Positions 54,238 to 63,577 of a DNA stretch of 64,000 bases are shown here, piece by piece. The notes under the pieces are model-generated. The model made no database searches, was not told the origin of the DNA, and saw only the letters and a list, made by a program, of their open reading frames with translations. The DNA comes from an uncultured bacterium (GTDB lineage Bacteria; Cyanobacteriota; Vampirovibrionia; Gastranaerophilales; Gastranaerophilaceae): contig CACZFL010000003.1 of NCBI GenBank assembly GCA_902780525.1, positions 124,001 to 188,000 on the forward strand. Reading direction: 5' to 3'. Position 1 is the stretch's first letter. Each line of letters begins with the position of its first letter. A program made the position numbers and the translations under genes.

Positions 54238-55272
54238 CTAGAATTGTTCTAAAAATCTCTTGTCGTTATTGAAGAACAAACGGATGTCGTCGATTGCGTA
54301 TTTGAGCATTGCAAGTCTTTCAACACCCATGCCGAACGCAAAACCTGTGTAAATATCAGGGTCAATGCCTACACCTCTGAGTACATTTGTATCAACCATA
54401 CCGCAGCCCAGGACTTCGAGCCAGCCTGTTCCTGAACATGTACGGCAGCCTTTTCCCTGACACATAATGCACTGAACGTCAACTTCTGCAGAAGGTTCTG
54501 TAAAAGGGAAGAAACTGCTTCTGAATCTTGTCGGACGGGCTGAACCAAAATATAATCTGATAAACTCGTTTAAAACACCCTTCAAATCACCGAAAGTGAT
54601 GTTTTTATCAACATACAGACCTTCAATCTGGTGGAAGAAATTGTTTTTTCTTGCGTTAATATTTTCGTTTCTGTAAACTCTTCCCGGTGCAATAACCTTG
54701 ATTGGCGGTTTTTGATTTTCCATTACGTGAATCTGTGCGCCTGAAGTCTGGCTTCTTAAAACAACACCGGCAAGGTCTTTAACGTAGAAAGTATCCTGTA
54801 CATCACGAGCAGGGTGGTCTTTAGGAACATTCAGCATATCAAAGTTATAGTATTCTGTTTCAACTTCAGGAGAAAGCTCAGGGGCAACAACAGAAAAACC
54901 GAGGTTTTGGAAAATTGAAACAATCTCATCAGTTGTAGAGGTTAGCGGGTGAACTTTTCCCTGTGGAGTATATTTACCGCTTAAAGTGATATCAATTCGG
55001 TCTTTTTGCAGTTTTTCATTCAGCTCTTTTTGATAAAAAGCATCGTGTTTTGCTTTTAAAAGTTCTTCTAATTCCTGAGTAATTTGGTTAGCAAAAGCAC
55101 CGACTGTTCTTTTTTCTTCGTCGGATAAATCTTTTAACCCTTTTTTAATTGAGTTAAATTCCCCTTTTCTGCTCAGGTACTTAAGTCTTATATCGTCAAT
55201 ATCGGCAATAGATACTGCTTTTTCAATATCTGATTTTGCTGAGTTATAAATATTTTCTAATTGTGCTTTCAT
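54238..55272 (-). CDS. pheS: Phenylalanyl-tRNA synthetase alpha subunit
   Basis: 344 residues. A coiled-coil N-terminus is followed by the class II core: HPLTSTTDEIVSIFQNLGF, the motif 2 region PGRVYRNENINARKNNFFHQIEGL, SFFPFTEPSAEVDVQC, a four-cysteine insertion (CIMCQGKGCRTCSG) and GFAFGMGVERLAMLKYAIDDIR. The enzyme charges tRNA-Phe with the beta subunit; pheT is not adjacent in the window. Confidence 0.97.
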   Translation of the reverse strand: MKAQLENIYNSAKSDIEKAVSIADIDDIRLKYLSRKGEFNSIKKGLKDLSDEEKRTVGAFANQITQELEELLKAKHDAFYQKELNEKLQKDRIDITLSGKYTPQGKVHPLTSTTDEIVSIFQNLGFSVVAPELSPEVETEYYNFDMLNVPKDHPARDVQDTFYVKDLAGVVLRSQTSGAQIHVMENQKPPIKVIAPGRVYRNENINARKNNFFHQIEGLYVDKNITFGDLKGVLNEFIRLYFGSARPTRFRSSFFPFTEPSAEVDVQCIMCQGKGCRTCSGTGWLEVLGCGMVDTNVLRGVGIDPDIYTGFAFGMGVERLAMLKYAIDDIRLFFNNDKRFLEQF

Positions 55273-55294
55273 TTATATTTCTCCCTTAAACAGA

Positions 55295-55323
55295 ATAATA
55301 ACGCAGTCGGGGGTAAAATACAA
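55295..55323 (-). promoter_or_regulatory. Promoter of pheS
   Basis: On the minus strand TTGTAT (55318-55323) and TATTAT (55295-55300) are 17 nt apart, followed by AAGGGAG just before the pheS start. Confidence 0.5.
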
Positions 55324-55420
55324 GAGATAAAATACATCAAACAGATGATGCCAACTTCTAAAACATCCTTTATTCTGATAATTAAGGGGTAGTGTAACCT
55401 CAAAATCGGGAGAGAAAAAG

Positions 55421-55630
55421 ATGTTAAATACGGCTTTAGAACTGCCGGAAAACGAGATTTCGACATCAATTACAAAAAACTGGACACCTCAGGCTGTTGA
55501 ATGTTACAGACTTAATGGCAACTGTGCAGAGTGCTCTATCAAACAGGCTCACTATTCATTCACCTGTCAAATGCCAAAAATTGTTCAGATTCTTAAGCTG
55601 ATGAACGGCGAACCTGAAGACGATTCTTAG
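55421..55630 (+). CDS. Small four-cysteine protein
   Basis: 69 residues. NWTPQAVECYRLNGNCAECSIKQ...FTC has cysteines spaced C-x6-C-x2-C-x10-C, suggesting a metal or Fe-S site. Helices flank it (AVECYRL, CQMPKIVQILKLM). I do not know its function. GGGAGAG is about 7 nt upstream of ATG. It is divergent from pheS. Confidence 0.75.
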   Translation: MLNTALELPENEISTSITKNWTPQAVECYRLNGNCAECSIKQAHYSFTCQMPKIVQILKLMNGEPEDDS

Positions 55631-55641
55631 AATAATATTTT

Positions 55642-56244
55642 CTAAAATTTATTTCCAATTTTTTCCAGACTTATTACGTCGTCAAAGTCTTTGCGTGTTT
55701 TTGGTATATTAATTGGTTCTTTTTCGTATCCCAGAGTTATAATTGTTGATAAAATCTGGTTATCATTTAATCCGAGAGTTTCTTTAACTTTTTTGTACAA
55801 ATCAGGATTTGTACCAGTAATCTCATTACCCAAAGCTCCAATTATGCAAGAGCTTATGCCTAAAGATTCCGCCATAAGCATCATATATGATATCGGGTAA
55901 ACTATTTGTTCCATTGTTCTTATTAAAAGTCCGTTTTCTCCCTGAAGAGCGGGGTTAATCGTGGGGTTTTCTATCTTTGTAATGCCGGCTTTTGTCCATG
56001 TATCAAGGTCTGCAATACAAACAATCAGAGCATCCGCGTTTTTAACGTGCGGTTGTCCGATAGACAGCTCGCTCAAAAGCGATTTGTTTTCTTCTGATTT
56101 AACCAAAATAAACTTCCAGGATTGCACGTTCATCCATGAAGGAGCAAGTCTTCCGGCTTCCAAAATTTTTCTTAAATCGCTATCCGGAATATGTTTTTCC
56201 GAATATTTTCTTACACTTTTTCTTGTTTTGATTAAATCTAACAT
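55642..56244 (-). CDS. Nitroreductase family protein
   Basis: 200 residues. The N-terminal RKSVRKYSEKHIPDSDLRKILEAGRLAPSWMNVQSWKFILVK is the FMN-binding start of NAD(P)H-dependent nitroreductases; MLMAESLGISSCIIGALGNEI and LGYEKEPINIPKTRKDFDDVI follow. A flavin reductase or detoxification role is expected, substrate unknown. AAGGAG precedes ATG. Confidence 0.9.
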   Translation of the reverse strand: MLDLIKTRKSVRKYSEKHIPDSDLRKILEAGRLAPSWMNVQSWKFILVKSEENKSLLSELSIGQPHVKNADALIVCIADLDTWTKAGITKIENPTINPALQGENGLLIRTMEQIVYPISYMMLMAESLGISSCIIGALGNEITGTNPDLYKKVKETLGLNDNQILSTIITLGYEKEPINIPKTRKDFDDVISLEKIGNKF

Positions 56245-56264
56245 ATAAAACTCCTTTTTAAAAA

Positions 56265-57572
56265 TTATCCTTCTGCAAGAACAATTGTAAAGTCGCTTCC
56301 GACAGAGAAGTTTTCTGTCGGGTCATAAACAAACTGAACTTTGTGAAGTTCGGGAACTTTCTTTTGAAGCCAGTTATAAAAATCAACAGTTACCTCATTC
56401 TTATTTGCAACAAACCTTGTGTGTGAAAGATGCGTAATTTTTAACATGTTAACTTCAAATCCAAGTTCTTTAAGCTGGTCCTGAATAATTGTTGCTTCTT
56501 TTTCTTTTAATGGTGAATACATAATTCCCGCTTTAAATTTTGAAAAGTCAGCTTCAACTTTGTCACGATAAATCATTCTGTCAATTACTTCTTGAGTCTT
56601 TTTCGGGTCAAGTATCCAGTAACTTATATATCCTTTTTGGTTCGGAGCTCCCGGAAGAGTTGCAATTTCAATTTTATTTTCATCTACACCCTTAATAAAG
56701 CCGGCGTATTGCGAAAGCTCATAAATGCTCATATCTGTTTTTATGTATGTTTTGCAGATGTTTAAAACTTCAGGTAGTTTTGTAATCGCATCTAATGATT
56801 TCATTTTTTCAAACAGGCTTCTGATAAACCATTGCTGACGTTGAGTTCTTCCTATATCTCCCAATCCGTCTTTGCGGTATCTGAGGTATCCGACAGCCTG
56901 TTTTCCGCCAAGCACGGTATTTCCTTTTTCCAAATCAATGTGCAGATGTCCTGCCCAATCGTGATATTTCATTGGTTTTTCAACATAAATCGGGATTCCG
57001 CCGAGTGCATCAACAATGTGTTCAACGGCTTCATCGTGAATTATTATATAGTGGTCAATTTTGATACCAAAAGTTTCTTTTAATGTTTTCTTAACGAGGT
57101 TAACACCGCCTATTGCGTGTGCAGAGTTGATTTTTGAAACACCTTTGTTCTCTGGCAAAAAGACCTTGCTGTCACGCGGAATAGAGATAGCCTTAACAGT
57201 GTGTGTTCTCGGGTCAATGTTAACAACCATAATTGTATCCGAACGGGTCCCTTCCCACAAGTCAGAGCCTTCTCCGTTAGAATCAACTCCAAGAAGTAAA
57301 ATGTTTTGTTTTCTGGGTGAAAACGGAATCTGGAAATCCTTTTTATTTCTGGAAAACTTGAAAAAACCGCCCGACGCATCTGCCTGTTCAAAAGGAATTT
57401 TATCCAGCAAAATTGTATTTTCAATTATAATTACACAAACAACAGCAAAAAATACAGCCAAAATAAAGGTAAATAAGAATTTGGCAAACGGAGATGAATC
57501 CTGTCTTTCTTTCCTTATTTGATGTAATAATGCTTTATATTCTTCCTGCTGATGATTATTAGCCAGTTTCAT
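56265..57572 (-). CDS. LytR-CpsA-Psr family protein with LytR C-terminal domain
   Basis: 435 residues. A cytoplasmic stretch and one transmembrane helix (~30-52) precede the LCP domain: LLLGVDSN, TRSDTIMVVNIDP, AISIPRDS, KINSAHAIGG, RYRKDGLGDIGRTQRQQ, and the conserved Arg/Asp residues within them. From ~335 a LytR_C-type domain follows (ATIIQDQLKELGFEVNML). LCP proteins attach glycopolymers to the cell wall; in a diderm the acceptor or substrate is uncertain. It is divergent from the GT9 gene. Confidence 0.93.
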   Translation of the reverse strand: MKLANNHQQEEYKALLHQIRKERQDSSPFAKFLFTFILAVFFAVVCVIIIENTILLDKIPFEQADASGGFFKFSRNKKDFQIPFSPRKQNILLLGVDSNGEGSDLWEGTRSDTIMVVNIDPRTHTVKAISIPRDSKVFLPENKGVSKINSAHAIGGVNLVKKTLKETFGIKIDHYIIIHDEAVEHIVDALGGIPIYVEKPMKYHDWAGHLHIDLEKGNTVLGGKQAVGYLRYRKDGLGDIGRTQRQQWFIRSLFEKMKSLDAITKLPEVLNICKTYIKTDMSIYELSQYAGFIKGVDENKIEIATLPGAPNQKGYISYWILDPKKTQEVIDRMIYRDKVEADFSKFKAGIMYSPLKEKEATIIQDQLKELGFEVNMLKITHLSHTRFVANKNEVTVDFYNWLQKKVPELHKVQFVYDPTENFSVGSDFTIVLAEG

Positions 57573-57638
57573 TGAATTTCTCTCTGTATAATTAGATTAT
57601 ATTTTAAGCAAAAAGTAAAATCAATTGTATGTTAAGCC

Positions 57639-57667
57639 TTGAACTTAACCTGTTTTTTCGCTAAAAC
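57639..57667 (+). promoter_or_regulatory. Possible leaderless promoter of the GT9 gene
   Basis: TTGAAC (57639-57644) and TAAAAC (57662-57667) are separated by 17 nt; ATG 57674 follows by 6 nt without a Shine-Dalgarno sequence. Confidence 0.45.
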
Positions 57668-57673
57668 TTTCTT

Positions 57674-58675
57674 ATGGAAGAAAAAAGAAAAAATATTCTG
57701 TTTATAAATTTTGGCGGTTTGGGTGATGAAATCCTTTTTTTGCCTGCGATTATTTCCGTAAAAAAAGAGTTTCCTGATTCAAAAATTACACTTGCACTTG
57801 AGCCCAGAAGCAAAGGTATAACGGCACTAACTGATATTATAGATGAAACTTTGTGCGCTGATATTAAAACTAAAGGCTTAGGTAAATATTTTGCACTTAT
57901 AAAGCTTCTGTTTAAAATTTGGTTTAAAAATTTTGATATTGTTGTATCCTCGGGCGGAAATAAGTTTATATCTTTATTCTTATTTCTTACTTTTATAAAA
58001 AGAAAATACGGATATAACACAGGGAAACTGAGTGAGCTTCTGCTAACAAAGGCCGTTTCTTTGTATAAAAATCAATACGCTGCAAATATGTATCACGATT
58101 TGGTAAGAGATATTACAGGTATAAACACAGAGCTTCCGCAGATAAAAATTACAAAGAGAGATGTTGTTCCAAACTCTGTCGTAATACATCCCGGCGTCAG
58201 TCTTATGAGCATAAGGAAAGGTATGGTGAAAACCGTTCCGGCGGTCATTTGGGCGGAAGTTGTTGAAAAACTTTCAGATATGGGTAAAAATGTCATATTG
58301 GCAGGCGGACCGGATGACAAAGATGTTATAGATGTGATAACAAATACGGTTTCTGCTGAAAAGTACACCAATATGTACGGTAAAACAAAAAATCTGAAAG
58401 AGCTGGCAGAACTTATATCAAGCGCAGAGAAGTTCCTATGCTCAGATTCGGCTCCTCTTCATATCGGAACGGCTCTTGAAGTTCCTACATACGTTGTTTT
58501 TGGACCGACGGATGATAAAAAACTTATTCCGCAAAACGGTAAAGTTATACCGATAAAGGCTGAGAATTGTGACTGTGATATTTGTCCATGTCTTTGGGAA
58601 CACAGACAGACAACCTGTGAAAAATTAAGTTGTCTGAATATCACGGCCGAGGATATAGTAAAGAAACTTTCTTAG
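57674..58675 (+). CDS. Glycosyltransferase family 9 (heptosyltransferase-like)
   Basis: 333 residues. The GT9 start ILFINFGGLGDEILFLPAIISVKKEFPDSKI and the C-terminal LAELISSAEKFLCSDSAPLHIGTALEVPTYVVFGPTDDKKL are diagnostic, with VVIHPGVS in the linker. These enzymes add heptose or similar sugars to LPS core. A cysteine cluster near the end (CDCDICPCLWEHRQTTCEKLSC) is unusual and may bind metal. It lies in an envelope-sugar neighbourhood. Confidence 0.92.
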   Translation: MEEKRKNILFINFGGLGDEILFLPAIISVKKEFPDSKITLALEPRSKGITALTDIIDETLCADIKTKGLGKYFALIKLLFKIWFKNFDIVVSSGGNKFISLFLFLTFIKRKYGYNTGKLSELLLTKAVSLYKNQYAANMYHDLVRDITGINTELPQIKITKRDVVPNSVVIHPGVSLMSIRKGMVKTVPAVIWAEVVEKLSDMGKNVILAGGPDDKDVIDVITNTVSAEKYTNMYGKTKNLKELAELISSAEKFLCSDSAPLHIGTALEVPTYVVFGPTDDKKLIPQNGKVIPIKAENCDCDICPCLWEHRQTTCEKLSCLNITAEDIVKKLS

Positions 58676-58734
58676 TGTACGTTTACTTAGGGCTTTAATT
58701 GTGTTAATATATGCATGTCTAATGGAGATATTAT

Positions 58735-59304
58735 ATGGCTGAAGGTTTAGAGTTTGATCCGGGTTTTGCACCATATATACTGGCGTTTCAGGGTACGGTA
58801 AATTATCTGTACACTGATATTAATAAGTTTAGGGTATTTTCGCAGAAAAAAGCAAAATTCAGACAATATTATAAAAAAATTCTTGAAGTTTTTAACAATA
58901 ACCTTGGTTTTTATGTCGGGTGTTTGATGTGGGCAGCATACATAAGAACACGGGAAGAACAGGAAATAATTAATAATCATTGTTTGGGCGGTAAGTATAA
59001 TGAGGAAGAAAATACAATAGAAACAGATTATATGATTAATTTTGTCAGATTATTTCCGAAAGATATGAGGTATTTTATGAGTACATCTTTTGAGTTTGAT
59101 GAAGGTGTGCATAAAATACTTGACGCATATAAAGAATTTTTAATTATAAACAAAGGTTTTGTAAACACAAAGAAAAATACTGATATACAACTTCCTAGAG
59201 GTTTAAAAACTATGGGCGCAGAAGATTTTAAGGAAAAGATTGATGAAGCAATTAATTTAAAAGATTTGTCAAAGCTTTTGGAATATACGGATTTAATAGT
59301 ATAG
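58735..59304 (+). CDS. Unknown 189-residue protein upstream of ferritin
   Basis: I do not recognise the family. It is mainly helical and aromatic (APYILAFQGTVNYLYTDINKF, FRQYYKKILEVFNNNLGFYVGCLMWAAYIRTREEQ) without clear membrane segments. GGAG is about 7 nt upstream of ATG. It ends 11 nt before the ferritin gene and contains its Shine-Dalgarno sequence region in the gap, so the two are probably co-transcribed. Confidence 0.65.
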   Translation: MAEGLEFDPGFAPYILAFQGTVNYLYTDINKFRVFSQKKAKFRQYYKKILEVFNNNLGFYVGCLMWAAYIRTREEQEIINNHCLGGKYNEEENTIETDYMINFVRLFPKDMRYFMSTSFEFDEGVHKILDAYKEFLIINKGFVNTKKNTDIQLPRGLKTMGAEDFKEKIDEAINLKDLSKLLEYTDLIV

Positions 59305-59315
59305 GAGGATTTAAT

Positions 59316-59825
59316 ATGATTAGCGAAAAATTAGAAGCAGCTTTTAACGAACAGATAAACAAAGAATTTTATTCTGAGTATTTGTATCTTGCAATGAAGG
59401 TTAAATTTATGGAATGGAACCTACAAGGTTTTGTAAACTGGTTTGATGTTCAGGTTCAGGAAGAACACGCTCACGGAATGGGCATGTTTGACTATCTTGA
59501 TGAACGCGGCGGAAATATTAAACTTGAAACCATTGCAAAACCTGAATTCCACGGTACAACACCTTTGGAAATTTTTGAAGAAGTCCTTAAACACGAACAA
59601 TTCGTTACATCAAGCATTAACCATGTAGCTGATGTTGCGGAAGAAGTAAAAGACAGAGCTGCTTTACACCTTCTTGACTGGTACATTAAAGAACAGGTTG
59701 AAGAAGAAGCAAATGTTGGCGGTCTTTTGGCAACTCTAAAGCTTATAGGTGATGATAAGAAGGCTTTATTAATGCTTGACAAAGACCTTGCGACAAGAAC
59801 TTTTGTACAGCCAGTAATCGGTTAA
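59316..59825 (+). CDS. ftnA: Ferritin
   Basis: 169 residues, non-haem bacterial ferritin that oxidises and stores iron. The ferroxidase ligands sit in NKEFYSEYLYLAM, QVQEEHAHGM and KHEQFVTSSINHV, with the QVEEEANV helix following. AGGAGG precedes the start. Iron control through the Fur protein at 11451 is plausible but no Fur box is seen here. Confidence 0.96.
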   Translation: MISEKLEAAFNEQINKEFYSEYLYLAMKVKFMEWNLQGFVNWFDVQVQEEHAHGMGMFDYLDERGGNIKLETIAKPEFHGTTPLEIFEEVLKHEQFVTSSINHVADVAEEVKDRAALHLLDWYIKEQVEEEANVGGLLATLKLIGDDKKALLMLDKDLATRTFVQPVIG

Positions 59826-59858
59826 ATTATACACTGTCAGCAATTTCATACCGCTGAT

Positions 59859-59893
59859 AAAACGTCTCTGCATATCTTATGCAGAGATGTTTT
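59859..59893. terminator. Terminator after ferritin
   Basis: AAAACGTCTCTGCATA (59859-59874) pairs with TATGCAGAGATGTTTT (59878-59893) with one G-U pair. It overlaps the stop of the small minus-strand ORF and could act on both strands. Confidence 0.7.
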
Positions 59894-60041
59894 AACTTAA
59901 AAGCCTATTTTCATCTTCGCGCATTCTTTCGGATAGAATCAGCATATCGTAGCAAAGGATTTTCTGCTTGTGTTCTAAATTGCTCAGCGCTTTGTTAATT
60001 CGGCTGATAACAAATAAAATAAGAATAATAGTGTAAATCAT
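59892..60041 (-). CDS. 49-residue single-pass membrane protein
   Basis: An ORF too short for routine calling runs from ATG 60041 to TAA 59892. AAAGAGG lies about 6 nt before the ATG. The first ~13 residues are a hydrophobic helix (MIYTIILILFVIS), followed by a charged helix (LSNLEHKQKILCYDM, LSERMREDENRLL). The Shine-Dalgarno match, membrane helix and tight fit against the ferritin terminator support translation. No function can be assigned. Confidence 0.6.
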   Translation of the reverse strand: MIYTIILILFVISRINKALSNLEHKQKILCYDMLILSERMREDENRLLS

Positions 60042-60125
60042 CGTAACCTCTTTTCTTTTGAATAACGGGATAGTTCTGATATTTTTATTCTAATCAAAGG
60101 GTACGACAAATTCGGACAATAGGTT

Positions 60126-60995
60126 TTAACGCAAAGAACGAACATAAGAATAGTATTCATTCTTTTTATATTTACTTGCATCCGCAAAAATCTGTTCTTT
60201 TGTCAGGAAACCCATTCTGTATGCAACTTCTTCGAGGCAGGCAATTTTGATACCCTGGTTTTCTTCTATTGTCTGAACGTACTGTCCTGCCTGTAAAAGC
60301 GAACGGTGAGTGCCGGTATCAAGCCAAGCAAAACCGCGGCCTAATAATTCAACATTTAATTTATTTTTTTCTAAGTAAATTTTGTTTAAGTCCGTTATCT
60401 CAAGCTCACCGCGAGCAGACGGCTTTAGATTTTTTGCATATTCAACGACGCTGTTATCATAGAAATACAGACCAGTTACTGCATAATTTGATTTAGGTTC
60501 TTTCGGCTTTTCTTCTATAGAAATTGCTTTTCCGTTTTTATCAAATTCTACAACACCAAATCTTTCCGGATCCTTAACATAGTATCCGAAAACGGTAGCT
60601 TCGCCATTTTCTTCAGCAGTTTTAACAGCCTTTTTTAACATTCCGGAAAATCCCGGGCCATAGAAAATGTTGTCGCCAAGTACAAGAGCGGCGGAATCAT
60701 GTCCTATAAACTTTTCGCCGAGTATAAATGCCTGAGCAAGTCCGTCGGGTGAAGGCTGCTCAACGTAATCAAATTTTAAACCGAATTGTTCACCGGTTCC
60801 CAGTAGTTTTTTAAAATGCGGTAAATCAACAGGTGTAGATATTATTAGGATTTCCTTAATCCCTGCAAGCATCAGTACCGATATCGGATAATAAATCATC
60901 GGTTTATCGTAAATAGGTAGCAACTGTTTTGATACACCTATTGTGCTTGGGTATAATCTTGTTCCGCTTCCTCCGGCCAGTACAATTCCTTTCAT
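60126..60995 (-). CDS. rmlA: Glucose-1-phosphate thymidylyltransferase
   Basis: 289 residues from ATG 60995 ([18 protein letters not shown]), with GAGG 6 nt upstream inside the end of rmlD. RmlA makes dTDP-glucose from dTTP and Glc-1-[66 protein letters not shown] and [12 protein letters not shown] confirm it. It is the last gene of the rml operon. Confidence 0.97.
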   Translation of the reverse strand: MKGIVLAGGSGTRLYPSTIGVSKQLLPIYDKPMIYYPISVLMLAGIKEILIISTPVDLPHFKKLLGTGEQFGLKFDYVEQPSPDGLAQAFILGEKFIGHDSAALVLGDNIFYGPGFSGMLKKAVKTAEENGEATVFGYYVKDPERFGVVEFDKNGKAISIEEKPKEPKSNYAVTGLYFYDNSVVEYAKNLKPSARGELEITDLNKIYLEKNKLNVELLGRGFAWLDTGTHRSLLQAGQYVQTIEENQGIKIACLEEVAYRMGFLTKEQIFADASKYKKNEYYSYVRSLR

Positions 60996-60996
60996 C

Positions 60997-61836
60997 TTAC
61001 ACCTCAATCCTTAATGACATATAATCTTTTAACGCATCTTTCCAATCTCTTAGTAAACCATCATTATCCATAATTGAATAAGCCGGGCGCGTGGCAGGTC
61101 TGGGAAATTCGTTTGTTGTACATGGTTTTAAGTTAACCTCTACCCCTGCTTTATTAAATATTTCTTTAGCAAACCCATACCAAGATGTGCTTCCGCCTCC
61201 GCAGGTGTGATAAGTTCCAAAAGGTTTAACTTCAAGAATTTTGACAATGGCGTTTGCTAAATCTACAGTCCATGTCGGGCAGCCAACTTGATCATCAACT
61301 ACTTTCAACTCCGGTTTATCAGCAAGAGAAAGCATTGTTTCAACAAAGTTTTTACCATGATGACCATATAGCCAGCTTGTTCTGCAAATATAGTATTTTT
61401 CAAGATTTTTTCTAACAGCTTCTTCGCCTTCCCATTTTGTCAAACCATAATTATTAAGCGGTGCTGTTTTATCAAGTGGTTTGTATGGCTCTGTTCTTTT
61501 TTCTTTTACCCCTCCGTCAAAAACATAATCAGTAGAAATATAAACCATCGTGGCATTATGTTTTTTGCAGGCTTTAGCTATATTTTCCGTACCTTTTGAG
61601 TTTATAAGTCTTGCCGTTTCAATGTCTTCTTCTGCTTTGTCAACATTTGTGTATGCAGCACAGTGGATTACAAAATCAGGCTTTTCTTCGGAAAAAACTT
61701 CATCAATATTCTGAGGGTTTGTAATATCCATATTTTGAACATCTGTTTCAATTACGTCATATCCGTTATCTTCCAATATGGGACACAAATCTTGTCCCAG
61801 CATACCGTTCGCACCTGTTACAAGAACTTTAGCCAT
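60997..61836 (-). CDS. rmlD: dTDP-4-dehydrorhamnose reductase
   Basis: 279 residues. The last step to dTDP-L-rhamnose. An extended SDR with [10 protein letters not shown] at the start, [10 protein letters not shown], the [10 protein letters not shown] block, [13 protein letters not shown] (active-site Tyr-x3-Lys) and [18 protein letters not shown]. It overlaps the rmlB stop by one base (TAATG) and is followed at once by rmlA. Confidence 0.96.
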   Translation of the reverse strand: MAKVLVTGANGMLGQDLCPILEDNGYDVIETDVQNMDITNPQNIDEVFSEEKPDFVIHCAAYTNVDKAEEDIETARLINSKGTENIAKACKKHNATMVYISTDYVFDGGVKEKRTEPYKPLDKTAPLNNYGLTKWEGEEAVRKNLEKYYICRTSWLYGHHGKNFVETMLSLADKPELKVVDDQVGCPTWTVDLANAIVKILEVKPFGTYHTCGGGSTSWYGFAKEIFNKAGVEVNLKPCTTNEFPRPATRPAYSIMDNDGLLRDWKDALKDYMSLRIEV

Positions 61837-62822
61837 TACGCAACTACCCCAGCTTTCTTATTTTCTATAGATTTAATCCAATCCTGATTATTTAAGTACC
61901 AATCTATTGTTATTTTTATACCTTCTTCAAAAGTGATTGATGGTTTCCAGCCAAGCTCTGCCGTAATTTTATCATTTGAGATTGCGTAACGTCTGTCGTG
62001 GCCGAGCCTGTCTTCAACATACTTAATTGAAGATTCATCTTTACCCATAGCATCTAATATTAAATGAGTAATCTCCATATTAGTTTTTTCATTGTGCCCG
62101 CCGATGTTATAGACTTCACCTATTTTGCCTTTGTGGAGAACAACATCAATAGCCTCGCAGTGGTCATAAACGTATAACCAGTCACGAACGTTTAAGCCAT
62201 CACCATAAACGGGAACCTTTTCGCCTTTAAGAAGTTGTGAAATAAAGAAAGGAATAAGTTTTTCAGGATATTGATAAGGACCATAATTGTTTGAACAACG
62301 AGTATTCAAAGTAGGCAGTCCGTATGTTTCTCTGTAAGCTCTAACCAGCATATCAGCACTTGCTTTACTTGCAGAATACGGACTATTCGGAGCAAGCGGA
62401 GTTGTTTCATAGAAATATCCTGTTTTTCCTAAAGTACCGTAAACTTCGTCTGTTGAAACCTGTAAATATCTTTCAACACCGATTTCTTTTGATGCCTGCA
62501 AAAGATTCAAAGTTCCCTGAACGTTTGTTTCGATAAAGATTTCAGGGTGTTTAATAGAGTTATCAACATGAGATTCTGCAGCGAAGTTAACTACACAATC
62601 AGATTCTCTAATGAGTTCTCTGACCAAATCTCTGTCACATATATTGCCGTGAACAAATGTATAATTTGGGTTATTTTCAACATCTTTTAAGTTTTCGATA
62701 TTTCCGCAATATGTTAGTGCATCAAGGTTAATTATTTTGTAATCAGGATGTTTTTTGAGTTCGTGTCTTACAAAACAGCTTCCGATAAACCCTGCACCGC
62801 CTGTTACTAATAATGTTGTCAT
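61836..62822 (-). CDS. rmlB: dTDP-glucose 4,6-dehydratase
   Basis: 328 residues. Converts dTDP-glucose to dTDP-4-keto-6-deoxyglucose. GGAGFIGSCFVRH NAD loop, NFAAESHVDNSI, VSTDEVYGTLG, PYSASKASADMLVRAY (catalytic Tyr-x3-Lys), TRCSNNYGPYQYPEKLIP and RDWLYVYDHCEAID are all present. It overlaps rmlC by one base. Confidence 0.97.
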   Translation of the reverse strand: MTTLLVTGGAGFIGSCFVRHELKKHPDYKIINLDALTYCGNIENLKDVENNPNYTFVHGNICDRDLVRELIRESDCVVNFAAESHVDNSIKHPEIFIETNVQGTLNLLQASKEIGVERYLQVSTDEVYGTLGKTGYFYETTPLAPNSPYSASKASADMLVRAYRETYGLPTLNTRCSNNYGPYQYPEKLIPFFISQLLKGEKVPVYGDGLNVRDWLYVYDHCEAIDVVLHKGKIGEVYNIGGHNEKTNMEITHLILDAMGKDESSIKYVEDRLGHDRRYAISNDKITAELGWKPSITFEEGIKITIDWYLNNQDWIKSIENKKAGVVA

Positions 62823-63379
62823 TATATTAACTCCTCTTTATTTATTTCGCTTAACTTCGGCTGAACCTTGTCTTTTTCTGATAAAATCGGTTCAAAATCT
62901 ATTTCCCAGTCAATATTTATATCTTTGTCTGACCACAAAACACCTCTGTCTGCCTGTGGAGCATACTCTCCGCTAGCTTTATAAAGCAGTTCCGCTTCGT
63001 TAGATAAAACTACAAATCCGTGAGCAAACCCTTCGGGAATAAAAAGCATTTGTTTGTTTTCTTCCGAAAGCTCAACCTTTACATATTGACCAAAAGTTTT
63101 TGAGTTTGGTCTTATGTCAACAGCAACATCGTAGATTCTCCCTCTTGCACATCTCACAAGTTTTGCTTGTCCGTACGGTTTTGCTTGATAATGCAAACCT
63201 CTTAAAACATGAGCAGTTGATTTTGAGTGGTTATCCTGATTAAATTCGACCGTTATGCCGTGTGCAGCAAAGTCGGATTTTTTATAACTTTCTAAGAAAA
63301 ACCCTCTGTTATCTCCAAAAACTTTGGGCTTTACTAAAATAACATCTTTGATTTTTTGCGGTTCAAATTCAAATGGCAT
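62822..63379 (-). CDS. rmlC: dTDP-4-dehydrorhamnose 3,5-epimerase
   Basis: 185 residues, cupin-fold epimerase. DNRGFFLESYKKSDF, NQDNHSKSTAHVLRGLHYQ (catalytic His region), GRIYDVAVDIRPNS, IPEGFAHGFVVLS and VLWSDKDINIDW are conserved. It is the first gene of the operon, order rmlC-rmlB-rmlD-rmlA with 1-nt overlaps; rhamnose-bearing surface polysaccharide is the likely product. Confidence 0.97.
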   Translation of the reverse strand: MPFEFEPQKIKDVILVKPKVFGDNRGFFLESYKKSDFAAHGITVEFNQDNHSKSTAHVLRGLHYQAKPYGQAKLVRCARGRIYDVAVDIRPNSKTFGQYVKVELSEENKQMLFIPEGFAHGFVVLSNEAELLYKASGEYAPQADRGVLWSDKDINIDWEIDFEPILSEKDKVQPKLSEINKEELI

Positions 63380-63577
63380 TTGGTTACTATACTCCTTTTT
63401 TTACATTATATCACTAAAAAATGGCATGAAAAACAATATGTTGATTTTTTTAATTACAATCTTTTATATTTTTAATTAAAAATTTTGCATTTTTGTATTA
63501 TAATATATTTAATACCAAAGAAACTCAGGTTGATAATCCGAATGGTGTGATAAAAATTTGTTATGTGAGGATATGAA

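Noticed and set aside
55269-55469. 66-residue minus-strand ORF overlapping the start of pheS
   Set aside because: It spans the pheS promoter and Shine-Dalgarno sequence, has no initiation signal and no recognisable features.
63419-63475. Short ORF (about 17 residues) upstream of manC
   Set aside because: No Shine-Dalgarno sequence or attenuator structure; composition reflects AT-rich intergenic DNA.
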